Source: Symbiodinium natans
Taxonomy: Eukaryota; Sar; Dinophyceae; Suessiales; Symbiodiniaceae
DNA: 64,000 bases
NCBI GenBank assembly: GCA_905221605.1
Contig: CAJNDS010001580.1
Span: forward strand, 509,724 to 573,723
Direction of reading: 5' to 3'
A program made the translations under genes and the position numbers. Shown here piece by piece: positions 1 through 12,700 of this stretch. Each line of letters starts with the position of its first letter. Within the stretch, counting starts at the first letter, position 1. The notes below the pieces were generated by a model. The model was not told where the DNA came from. It saw nothing but the letters and a program-made list of their open reading frames with translations, and made no database searches.

Positions 1-690
1 GTTTAGCGTTTTGTCTTTGGGGTTTGGGGTTCGGGGTTTGCATTTTATGGCTGGGGGGGGTTGCGGTTTAGGGTGCTAAGGTGTCCGGGTTTAGTAAATT
101 TAGGGGCTTCAAGAGTTAGTTTCGGGTACTTTGAGGGTCCAGGTAGGGTTGTGAGCCCCTCGAACCATGGAGTCTTAACTCAGGCCCCGGTTTAGGGTTT
201 CAGGTTTGAGTTTGGGGCTTAGGGCTGGTAAGGCTTCACCTAAAAGTAGTCCATATACCTTTAAACAAGAGACATATTGTCCCAAAAGTAAGCAGCAAGG
301 TACATGTCCCTCTTTCGTGGCAAAGAGGCTGCTCTAGGGCCGTTTCGTACCATTTAGGCTTCACAGGGTTTAGGGGAATCAAGCCATCGGCTTTTAGTGT
401 AGGGTCTGTAGCTTGCAAGTGTTCAGGTCTTTGGGGCTTATAGCGCTTACAGTTCCTAAAGGGCCGGAAAAGGGGTTGCAGTGTAGGGCTAAGAGTGCAT
501 GGTGACGCGGGTGTAAGGCTTGGAGGTTTTGAGCTTGCCATGAGCCTCCAACTCCCCAAAACAAAACCCTAAACCCATCGCTAGATCCCTAAGGCCCTCC
601 TTCCCGACATCCTAAACAAAAAGCTAGACTTCCTCCCAAAACCCAAAACCCTATACCCTGCTAGGACTGGGAGTAGATCAGGGGCAAACC
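1..690. other. PFOR intron or downstream sequence, degenerate telomeric repeats
   Basis: Holds degenerate TTTAGGG-type and CCCTAAA-type units and unrecognised sequence. No exon could be identified; the next PFOR exons (end of domain III, iron-sulfur domain) are expected here or to the left. Confidence 0.5.
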
Positions 691-735
691 TTTAAGAGGT
701 AATTGCAGCCTTTCTCTACAACTTGGCAGAGGCGC

Positions 736-785
736 TTCTTGCCGTACATGCGGTCAATCGCTCCCTCCAGCTGCTCCTTCGCGTC
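736..785 (-). CDS. PFOR: PFOR exon 36, last in window
   Basis: 50 bp, codes DAKEQLEGAIDRMYGKK. Acceptor CGAAG|G, donor probably AA|GCGCC. The next exon should lie beyond position 1 of the window. Confidence 0.87.
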
Positions 786-3700
786 CTTCGTGGGAGCTGG
801 GAGCTTCTGATCCCTCAACGGGACCCCCGGAAACCCGGAACCCTGCGAAAGCGCCTCCCGACACCCTAAACCCTATACAACCTAAACCCTAAACCCTAAA
901 ACCCGAAACAACCCTAAACCCTCTACAACCTAACCCTAAACCCCAAAACCCGAACAAGCCCTACTGTAAACCCTACGGGCCGCATGCTCTGAAGCCCCAA
1001 GCCCCAAAAGCCCTATAGGCCTCTGAAGCCCGAAGCGGCCCCCAATCATTAAAAGCGCTGAACTGGGTTTAGGGTTTAGGGTTTAGGCTTTAGGCTTTAG
1101 GGTTTAGGGTTTTCGGGTCTAGGGCACTAAACCACTGGTCCTCTGGAGGAAGGATGCCGGAGAGGTTGAAAAAGGTGGCCTTGGTCAGCAATCTCAGAGG
1201 GTTTGCTGGCTGATTCTGGGGTGGGTCACTTCATACAGATATACACTCCTGATAGCATGACGGAACTCAGAACTACGGGAGTCCCCCCACCAGTGACCCT
1301 TTTAAGGGTAGTTTCATGGGCCCTTAATATGGTCCCTCACCTCCTTCAAAGGGCTCTGATGTATGGGCCCTGAATTTGTATAGGGTATATAAGGGGTATA
1401 TAGAGTAGAGTCTATATTCCTTGTATCCCCGAAAGGAAACCAAGTTTCTACACTCACCAAAAAAAGGAACCTCATATACACTCCCCAATCGCAGTAATAA
1501 AAACCCTGCTTCATATAAGGGGGTACCCTTGTAAGGGTCAATATCAGTTAAGGGACCCCCTAAACCCTAAACCCTAAACCCTAAACCCTAAACCCTAAAC
1601 CCTAAACCCTAAACCCTAAACCCTAAACCCTAAACCCTAAACCCATGCAACTAGCGTTAGAACCCTGATTCGGAGCAACTCCCAGTTCCGTCCTTGCCGG
1701 GCTGCGGGGCTTCTGGTCTATGGGGGCACGACCCAAAACCCTAACTTAGAATATTAAACAATATTAAACAATATTAAACAATATTAAACAATATTAAACA
1801 ATATTAAACAATATTAAACAATATTAAACCGAAAAACACCAGACCCTTAACCCTGAACATTAATCCAGCCAACCTTGATGTACAATGTACACCAGTTTCA
1901 GGGCTCAGCGGGTTTCCAAAATCAAGCCTCGACACTCAAAGCTTTGGAGTTTATAAGGCTTCGGGTGGCCCAAACCCTAAGCATCCGTTTCAGCATGCTG
2001 CTGGTGTCAACAGGTGCCTATATGGGGATGGGATATGGGGATCGGACTCTAATCAGAAATCTAGAACGACCCTCCCCCCCGCCCAATATGCCATCCGTAG
2101 AAACCTGCTGACGAGACAGCTTCGGGTCAGCTGTGAGTTCGGACTTTGGCAATGAGGTTTGTGGGGTTTTGAGGGTGGGAGCTCTGTCGACATGCTTCGG
2201 TGCTGTTTTTAGGGTTTAGGGTTTAGGGTTTAGGGCTACTAGACCCAGGAGTAACCTAGGAATAAAAGGGTGCACTTTTTTGGTTTTAAGGGGAAGATAA
2301 GGGAACCCCAGCCCTGAAAAAAAGGAATGAGGGCCTACTCCAGGTCCTCATCAACGTGCATCCCGCGCCCAGCCTGCATGACTTGGTTGATGCGCTTGGC
2401 AGGAAGTCCTCACCACGAAGCTGCGGCATAGGCAGTGCGAAGCCACAATGCCTAAACCCTAAACCCTAAACCCTAAACCCTAAACCCTAAACCCTAAACC
2501 CTAAACCCTAAACCCTAAACCCTAAACCCTAAACCCCGCGTGGATTTCCCGTGCAGGCGCTGCGAAATCAGCACCCAAACTCCGAACCTCTTGGGGAATT
2601 TGCGCTTGGGCACTGGGCTTTAAAAAAGTTAGGGTTAGGGTTTAGGGTTTAGGGTTTAGGGTTTAGGGTTTAGGGTTTAGGGTTTAGGGTTTAGGGTTTA
2701 GGGTTTAGGGTTTAGGGTTTAGGGTTTAGGGTTTAGGGTTTAGGGTTTAGGGTTTAGGGTTTACGGTTATCTTGATGTTTAAGACACTCAAAAAGGAGTG
2801 CAGGAATGCAGTTAAAAAGGGAGCTTTACAGCTGACGGTCTTTTGGGGTCTATGTAGATGGGGTGTTCAAACCTCTCAAGAAACCTCAAGCCTAAACCCT
2901 ACTAAACCCTGAACCATGAACTCTACAACCTACAAACAATAAACTCCAAACCCTATACTCTAAACCCTAAACCCTAAAAACCCTAAACCCTACATGCCAC
3001 CCCCCCCAACCCTCAAAGAAAAAAATGAAGTGTCTCCTACGGAGCTGGCCACCGCGTGGGCGTCGATGGTGTAGAGCTCCACCTGGGTAGAACTTTGGCC
3101 AACAAGAACCCAAACCCCCAAAACCCTAAACCCTTTATAAACCCTAAATCCTTGAAACCCTAAACACTAAACCCTTTAAACCCTAAACCCTAAACCCTTG
3201 AAAACCTAGACCTAAAACCCTCACGAAGCAAAAATCCTTTAAGCTTTAGCTATCTCTTTGTTGAGCTCGCAATCCTAGACTCTGTAAACCCTGAACCACA
3301 ACTTGAGCCAAACTGTCGGCTTGACTTCCACGAATTGAGGGTGTAGGGTTTAGGGGGTTTAGGGGTTTAGGGGTTTAGGGGTTAGGGGGTTTAGGGGTTT
3401 AGGGGTTTTAGGGGTTTAGGGGGTTTAGGGGTTTAGGGGGTTTAGGGGTTTAGGGGTTTAGGGGTTTTAAGGTTTGGGTTTAGGGGTTTTTAGGTTTTTA
3501 GGGGTTTTAGGGGTTTAGACGGGTTTAGGGTTTAGGGGGGTTTAGGGGTTTAGGGGGGTTTAGGGTTTAAGGGGTTTAGGGTTTGGGGTTTGGGTTTTTA
3601 GGGATTCTTAGGGGTTTAGGGGTTTATGGGTTTAGGGTTTTAGGGGGTTTAGGAGGGGGTTTAGTGGGTTTGGGTTTTATGGGTTAGGGTTTAAGAGGGG

Positions 3701-6700
3701 TTTATGGGTTTCGGGGTTTAGAGGGGTTTGAGGGTTTTAGGGGTGTAGGGGTTTACGTGGGGTTTTAGGGGTTCCAGGGTTTTGGGTTCAGGGGTTTAGG
3801 GGGTTTAGGGGGTTCAGGGGTTTAGGGGGTTTAGGGGGTTCAGGGGTTTAGGGGGTTTAGGGGGTTCAGGGGGTTAGGGGTTTAGGGGGTTTAGGGGTTT
3901 AGGGGTTTAGGGGTTTAGGGGGTTTAGGGGTTTAGGGGTTTAGGGGTTTAGGGGTTTAGGGGTTTAGGGGGTTAGGGGCTTAGGGGTTTAGGGGTTTAGG
4001 GGTTTAGGGGTTTAGGGGTTTAGGGGTTTTCGGCCATCGGGTAGGGGCCCGCCCAGCTACCCAAGGCAAAGAACTTAAGTCCTAAAGCAGTGGGGCCTGA
4101 GCATACAACATAAACCCCTGACAGCCTCCCTGGCTCGAAACCCCAATCCCCTAACCCCTGAACCCTGAACCCTGAACCCTAAACCCTAAACCCTAAGCCC
4201 TAAACCCTAAACCCTAAACCCTGCAAAATTCAAGGGCGCCATCGGCAAATCGGGCCTTCTTCTCGGCGATGGCGCGGCGGAGCTTGGCAGGAAACTCCTG
4301 GTCCAGCTCCTGAAGGGGAGCTGCATCCCCAGATCTTCCGAGACACCTGAACTAAGAAATATAGGGTTTAGGGTTTAGGGTTTAGGGCCTAGGGTTTAGG
4401 GTTTAGGGTTCTACAAAGGATCCTGATTTAGAATTAGGGGATATTCCTTAGTTCAGGGGTTTAGGAAGATGTGGGTCGTCTCCCATGAGAAGGCTCTTCG
4501 GGGTTTAAGGGCTGGGGTTTAAGGGCTTGAGGGTTTAAGGGTTTAAGGGTCTACAGGATTTCTAGGGCTTTATAGGGCTTTTTCGGGCTTTTAGTTTTGA
4601 GGGTTTAGGTTCAACCCAAATCAAAAAACCTCCTTTTCTACCCTTGAACCCTATAACTCCAAGAGTCTAATCAACGAGGGGATATCTTGGGATGTTCCCC
4701 CTTATACTATCAGTCCTAAATAGGGATGATAGTACCCCCCTATTATAATCCCTACTAAGGACTGTTAGTATAAGGGGGAGAGAATGTCGAGTGTCTGACC
4801 GATTGCCTGTCCTCGACGGTCTTCCATGGGCAGTTCACCACAAAAGCGCCACCCTCGCGGGCCTACAAGCAGACATGCTGTCAGGTTCTTCGGTGCTTTC
4901 GGATGCAGTGGACCCTGAACCCCTACCCTGAAAACCTTAAACCCTACACCCTAAACCCCAAACTCTAAACCCTAGACTCCCCTGAACCCCTGCACCCCTA
5001 AACCCGAAACCCTGGCCCGTAAAGCCCTCTGAAAAAATATATCCCTGAATATGATCCTCTAAAACCCACTAAGGGAAGAAATGAAATGTCTCAAGGGCCT
5101 ACAGAGCTTTCCATCCTAGATGGTTATGACATGAACGACCCAGACTCCGAATTACAGATCAATGACAGAGCAGTTCACCTTGGACAGCATGTCGAACTTT
5201 GCCAAGAAGGACCTGACAACCACATCGTCAGACAGGCCGCGCCAGCCGAAGCAAAGGAATGGCTCGTTTGGAGCATGATGAGTTTAGGGTTTAGGGTTTA
5301 GGGTTTAGGGTTTAGGGTTTAGGGTTTAGGGTTTAGGGTTTAGGGTTTAGGGTTTAGGGTTTAGCGCAGGAGAAGAGCGGATGCTCATGCGTTGAGGGTA
5401 TTGGGAGCCATGTAACCGGAGCCTCAAGGTCCCAACCACCGATCCGTAGACGTAGACTCTTGCCCCCTGCCTGCCTCCAAGCACATTTCTTGGGGACCCT
5501 CTTAAGGTGGCTAACTGCTAACTATAAGGCTGCAGAGGTTCAGAGTTCAGGGTCTTGAAGGCCGTATAGGTTGTAGGGTAAACTTAAGGAACGCAAAATT
5601 GATCCATGCACTCGGATGCTGCTGCGGGGCGTATGGTGGCAGGCGACGTAGTCCTTCGAGCGCGCAGCATGTTGGTCTAAGAAAAGCCTCTACAACTCGT
5701 AGTTCAGTCAGAAAGTGCAGGCACTACTGAACCGCTAGTGCTTGCCGTGCAGTCCCTGTTGGCATATTCTACGGGTACACAAGGTGCCTTCAAACGTAGA
5801 ATCGGCTTTCGGTGGGGTTCGATCATTAGAGTACGATTATATAGGGACCATGAGGGAATACTGCTAGTACAATTATTCCGACCCCTATATAGGATGGCCC
5901 TTAAAACCCTCTGAATAAATATTCCTGAATATGATCCTCTTAAACCCAAGCAAGGAAAATATGAAATGTCCCAAGGGCCTACCGAGCTACAGTACATGAC
6001 CCCCCCCCCCCCCTCCCCCCCTCCAGCCCTTTCTCCACAAGAAGTGCAAGGAAGCTCACGGCCCAGGACCAACACTATACCACCCCAAACCCTAAACCCT
6101 AAACCCTAAACCCTAAACCCTAAACCCTAAACCCTACAAGTCTTACCCTGGCTTAACCCTAATTACAGCCCCTGGAGCCGTGCCTCTTTAGGTTTAGGGT
6201 TTAGGGTGTAGGGTTTAGGGTTCAGGGTCCCCTTTAACCCTTCGGAGAACACAAAACAAGAAACATCCGCTATGTGGGGCTGGATCCACAGCACGGGCTT
6301 TTCGGGGTACGCAATACACTACCCAGATGATACTTGCTAGATCTTCAGACCCTAAACAAACCCTCAAGCCCCAACCCCGAAACCCAACACAATAGCCATT
6401 CTAAGTAGACCCTAGAAAAGCCCTCAGACCCAAAACGCCCTAAAACCTTGAAACAAACTGGCAGCCTAACCACCGCACCCTAAACCCAAACCCCTAAACC
6501 CTCAACCCTAGACCCCTAAACCCTAAACCCTATAAACCCCTAAATCCTAAACCCTATACACCGCACGTGTTGAACCAAGTGGCAGCACCAGGGCTGGATT
6601 CGATCTCGTACTCGCTGCGGATGGGAGTGGGACCAAAGCCTCGGTATAAGTCGCAGTGGGTTTAGGGTTTAGGGTTTAGGGTTTAGGGTTTAGGCGGAGT

Positions 6701-9700
6701 GTGGGGCAGTGTAGGGTTTGGGGTTATGTAGGGCTTTGGCGCTCAGGGTTTAGGGTTGTGTAGGGTTAGGGACGAGCCTCCGAAGCTTGCATATACCCCA
6801 AAAGGTTAAAAGGTTACCCACTCAGCTCCTAAGAAGGGGCCACTTGCAGTACTGTTGTGGAGTTGGACAGTTGGATGACGGCCAAACACAGCATGGATTT
6901 TTTTGGGCGAGTGGTACTACAAGTGGCCCCTCTGGGTCGGGAGCGCCCCCCCCCCTCCCAAGCCCTAACACGTGTTGCAGCTCTCTCCTTAGTTGTCCAG
7001 TAAGAATGGGTGAATTAAAGGTTAGCCTTTGGGATTAATTTGGGATTAGAATACCCAAAAAAGGTTAAAGGTTACCTACTCTACTACTAAGTCTCCATGC
7101 TTCGGATTCAAGGTCTGCAGCAAAAGCCCGCCAAGATCACACGAGCGGTCACGGAATTGTCGCAGGTCGGCTTAGACAAGGAAACGAAGAAGCCCTAAGC
7201 CGAAATGTCAACCCATGAAGCTTAAAGGTTCAATCCCTCAATCCACCCCCCTTGTCATGAACCCAAAAGCTAACTTGGTGTGGTTTAGGGCGCGGGGCCA
7301 CAGCAACGCTGTCTCGCCTGCAAGAACCAAGGAAAATTGTTTTGGGGTACCCTAAACCCTAAACCCTAAAAATCCAACACCCTAGCCCTAACCCCTAAAC
7401 CCTAAACCTAAACCTTAAACTCTAAACTCTAAACCTAACCCTAAACCCTAAACCCTAAACCCTAAACCCTAGACCCTAGACCCTAAACCCTAGACCCTAG
7501 ACCCTAGACCCTAAACCCTAAACCCTAACCCTTTCTTCAGGGGCTGCAGGCGGGTGTTTTTGCTTCTTCGGGGCTCCTGTAAGCTCTGCAGCAATCCAAG
7601 TTCAAGGTTTGTGATTTGCTAAGCCCTGAACACGAAGCACTAGATGCAATCACCAGGCCTGTGAGGCTTGGCAGTTATACATCGGCAGACAGGCGAAACC
7701 AAAGCTTCAATAAGACCCTTCTTGGCATAATGGAGTTCATGAGAGAACCAATGCAACAAGAACCCTAAACCCTAAACCCAGTACAAACCCTGCACCTTAT
7801 TGTAAAGGCTGCTTCAGCCAGATGGCGCAGATGGGAGACAGTGGATGCACCAGCTTTCTGCGAGGAGTAGTTGAAATGCCCCTGGCAGGCGGGATGCCGT
7901 GACTTCAAGCGCAGGGGCAGCAGGCCAAAACCCCAAAACCCAACAACCTGAGACTGATCTTCCTCCTTATACTAGTTTAGGGTTTAGGGTTTAGGGTCTT
8001 AGGGTTTAGGGTTCAGGGTTTAGGGTTTACCCCTCAAGCACGCTTTCAACAAGACAGCAAGGTACATTGGGGTTTCGTCTGGGAGCCCTCCAAACTTCGG
8101 GTCAGGACATGGGTCCAGGCTGAACAAGAAGAGGAGTAGGGTTCGGGGCTTGGGTAGTCAGGGGTGTGATTTATGTGGTTGAGGGCTGACGGGTTCCTGT
8201 CAGATAATACGGCACCCTACACCCTAAACCTTGAACCCCTAAATCCCTGAACCCCTCAACCCGAAGCCCCAACCCTGAGCCCCCCAAAAGGGCGCCATGT
8301 TCTGGGCTGGGGACATGGCATCAACCTCGTACCCCAAAACCCGGAACCCTGATGAACCCCGAACCCTAAACCCTAAACCCTAAACCCTCGAACCTAAACC
8401 CTAGAACCTAAACCCTAAACCCTAAACCCTAAACCCCAAACCCCAAACCCTAAGCCAACCTTAAGCCCCGCCAATCTGGAGCCTGAACACCCCTAACACT
8501 AGAGGTTCAGGGTTTAGGTTTTAGGGGTTCACGGTGAGCATTACTTGGCTGACTTCTGAACCCCTCCAAAAAGTTTAACTTTTAGGCTCCTTATTGTAGT
8601 TTCTAGAAAAATCAAAAAGTTGAAGTCCTAAGAGCCAGCCAGAAGAAAGCCAAGATTAAATCCTTAAGCCCCTGAAGCCATGGAACCCTAACGGTCAACC
8701 CTAAACACAAGTTCCGGGCAGTGGAAGAGTGGGGAGGTCCGAAGATTTGCAGCCGCCTGCGAGTAGAACTCTGTGCGCTCGCCGATAATCTGTGCGGCAG
8801 CCTGTCGACTGCCTAAACCCTTGACCCGAAAGCCTAATCCCCTAACCCTAACACCCTAACACCCTAATTCCCCAGCCCCCTAAACCCGAAGCCCCGAAAC
8901 CACTAATCCCTAATCCCTAAACAGGGTTCAGGGTTTAGGGTTTAGGGTTTGGGGTTTAGGGTTTAGGGTCGGTCCTTGCGACCGAAAGATACGGTCATTG
9001 GGCACAGGGCCTCTTCGAGTCCCAAGTTGGGAGGGGGTGGGGGACTTGGGGTTTAGGGTTTAGGGTTTAGGGCTTGGGGTTTAGGGTTTAGGGTTTAGGG
9101 TTTAGGGTTTAGGGCTTCAAAACCCACGATCCCAAACCAAGGTCCGGGAGCAGACCTTGTCCTCCCCACACCCTCCCCCCCCCCCCCCCCCCCCCCCAAA
9201 TGCGCAACAGTGCAACATCGGTGGGTCTAGGGTTTAGGGCTACTAGCCCTAAACCCTAGACCCTAGACCCGAAACCCTGAACCCAACAAAAAAAGGCGGT
9301 GGGCTTCGTTTCTTCGGCCGGGGGATGAGGGAGGTCGCCAGGCCTTGTTGGCGCCAACCGTCCCATCTGATCCGAGGCCGAAGAAGATGGCCTCACAGAG
9401 AGGTTAAGGGGTAAAAGGAGATACCCCCAGAAGGGTAGGGTCTAGGGTTTAGGGTTTAGGGTTTAGGGTTTAGGGCTTAGGGCTTAGGGCTTAGGGCTTA
9501 GGGCTTAGGGTTGAGGGTTGAGGGTTGAGGGTTTAGGGTTTAGGGTTTGGGGTACTTAAAGAAGTACAAGGAGAGACCCCTAGAAGGGACCCTTAATCTC
9601 ATTCCCCTATACAACCCCTCCATAAACCTGATAATGTAGTCCCTAGATCCCTAAGTAGCCACCAAATAACCCCTCAAAGTCCCTGAAAAGGTCCCTCCTT

Positions 9701-12700
9701 CAGTCCCTTAAAGAGGAGCTTCGCGTGTTGGTCTCAAGGTTCGACACCACCTGGATACCCTGCGCTAACCCCTAAACCCTAAACCGCAAACCCTCGAACC
9801 ATGACTTGCCCTTCAAATCCCTACGGTTTAGGGTTTAGGGTTTAGGGTTTAGGGTTTAGGGTTTAGGGTTTAGGGTTTAGGGTTTAGGGTTTAGGGTTTA
9901 GGGTTTAGGGTTTAGAGCCCTGAACCCAATATAATCAATCCACGACCTTAAAAAAAGCAAACTCGGAGGGTTGCGGGTCTCAAGGTTTCGTTCACGGCTT
10001 AAGAAGACGATTCTCCGCCCCAGCCTGAATCTCAACCCTGAGAGGTTCAGCTTAGGGTTTAGGGTTCAGGGTTCAGGGTTCAGGGTTTAGGGTTTAGGGT
10101 TTAGGGTTTAGGGTTTAGGGTTTAGGGTTTAGGGTTTAGGGGGAGCTGAAGCAAAGTACCGCCTCCTTCCCTGCGTCCCTATCATGCACATGCTCGGGGC
10201 AAAACGGCTCCGTTTCACTTGACTTGAGCTTACAGAACTTCGGGTTGTGCGTGTTTATGGGGGTTAGGATAAAGGGTTTAGGGTTTGGGGTTTAGGGTTT
10301 AGGGTTAGGATAAAGGCTTACATTTGGCTTGAAATATCTACCTCCCTGAAACGCAAGCCGATGCTGCAATATCTTCGATTCCAGAATCCTGACCCCGGCT
10401 GCGATCACGCGGCCCAAGCCGCTAAAGACCCTGAGTTCAACTTACTTCTCCAATAACCAAGAGAAAAAAAACAGGTTAGACTTTATTGTTCCTACTAAAA
10501 CAAACCCAAAAGTTTAAAGTTCAGCTGTTGGAGAAGTAAGTCAAAGTGGCCGCAAACAACCTACAGCATGCGCGATGGCCTTTGGGCACGAGAATCCCGC
10601 AGAAGAGCTCTTGGAGCCTTATTCTGGGGCATTAACCCCTAAACTGATGTACTCTAATCGAACCCTAAACCCTAAACCCTAAAGCCTAAACCCCAAACAA
10701 TAAACTACACCCTAAACCCTAACCCTAAACCCTAGCCTAAACCCTAAACCCTAAGCCCTAAGCCCTAAGCCCTTATAAACCCTAAACCGCGCCTGCGTCA
10801 CCCCGGCGTCTTGCGTGTTGATCGTTGGCCCCACGGTCAAGCTGGAGTTGGTCACGTCGTCGTTGATTCCCACCGTGAAGTGCCTCTTCGGCACCTGGGA
10901 AGGGTTCACATTGTTTAGGGTTTTGGGGGCTGGGTTTATGGGGGCTTCGTAGGTTTTAGGGCCCAAATTGAGGAACAATCCGGATTGGGGTTTAGACGGG
11001 TGTAGGGTCTAGGCTGCCCCTTCGGCACCGGGGGTTCACAGGTTTGAGGGTTTAGGGATACAACATAAAGACACCGACAGGGTTTAGGACTTGTAGGGTT
11101 TAGGGTTGAAGTTAGGGGAAATTGCGGTTTAGGGTTTAGGGTCTATTGGGTTAGTGTTAGGGACAATGCCTGAACTAAGGGATGTGGGACAATCTTCGGA
11201 TGCTGCAATCGAAGCTGCCAGTACACCCCTCTTCATGGACCCGAATTTCTTACATGCACCCACTGTGCCCCAAGAAAGACCTTCATGCAAGAAGAACCCT
11301 TACCCTAGACCCTAAACCTTATAAAACTCTAAACCCGAAAAACCCTAAACACTGTAAACCTTATAAACCCTTACTAAACCTTGCACCCCAAACCAATCGC
11401 TTTCGCCGTCGTCTTTCAACACTTCAATTATGAAAGAACACATTGTTATGCACTTCTTAGGGAGGGAGTGGGTATTGTAGCTATGTGTTCAGAGCCTAGA
11501 TCAACCTTCTGTGTCGTCAAGGCGGTGTATCGTGTTTCGGGGTTGCTTTTGTTGGGGCTGCTTGGCAGCTTGGGGTGTAGGCTTTCACTCGGAATAAAAC
11601 TCTCACGACGCCATATGGCTTATGTAACTTTCGGGTTTAGGGTTTAGGGTTTAGGGTAAACCCTAAACCCTAAACCCTAAACCCTAAACCCTAAACCCTA
11701 AGAAGGTACCGGCCTTCTCCAGCAAGTTGTCAAAGACCGCTTTCACGTGCCCTGGGTGCAGGCAAAGGGGGTTTCTGCCCAATCGGCTCAGGAGCTGTCG
11801 TCACAAAACCCTAAACCCTAAACCCTAAACCCTAAACCCTAAACCCAAGTTCTGGGGCTCTGGGGCTTCGTGCTAGGCCTCAGATGGTGGAGATGTGCAG
11901 ATGGAGGGCCAGAAGTTCGGAAGGCAAGGCATCTAGAAAACCTCCTCGAACACCCTACAGCACGCCAAACCCTACTGTAACGGTCTGCAGACTGACAGGG
12001 ACTCGAAAGCCCGAACTTCCGAACCATACAAACCTTAAAATACAAACCTTACACCCTGGATCAAAAAAACCTCAAACCCTAAGCTCTAAACTCTCAATCC
12101 CGAACCCTGACCCTAAACCGTGCATCCCAAACGCTAACCCGAACCCCTACACCCTAAGTCACCCCCCCCCCCCCCCCCGGTGACTTAACAGGGCTTGGTT
12201 AAGGGTTTAGGGTTTGGGGTTTAGGGGCTTAGGGTTTGGGGTTTGGGGTTTAGGGTTTCAGGTTTGGGGTTAAGGGTTTAGGGGTATAGCATCCAAGGCA
12301 CGAGCCCCTGAACCCCTCAACCCCCTGAGGCCCCAGACGGGGGGCGAATTCCTTGCTGCCCAAGCCATAGTTGCCGCCCACTACTTTTTTGTAGACGCCA
12401 GCCTGTTCAGAAGTTAGGGTTTAGGGTTTGGGGTTTAGGGTTTAGGGTTCCGGGGTTCAGGGGTTTAGGGTGTGCCTCCGGGTCTGATCTGCTGTGTAGC
12501 GGCTCTAGCCGTAGGGCTCTGGGGCTCAAGGGTGCTCAGCCACAGAACTACTAAGGGGTTTAGGGTTTAGGGTTTATAAAGGGTTTCGGGTTTAGGGCTC
12601 TGAAACGCTTAGGGGCTCAAACCCGTTTTGCGTAGAAAGACAGTCTTTTGGCTTTGACTGTCCGGAACCACTTCAAAGGACACATTTTCACACGTCAACG

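Noticed and set aside
2530-2615. Minus-strand island coding KRKFPKRFGVWVLISQ as a PFOR exon
   Set aside because: Exons 33 and 34 join exactly in frame without it, giving AVASSVGLPAKRINQVMQ as the family requires.
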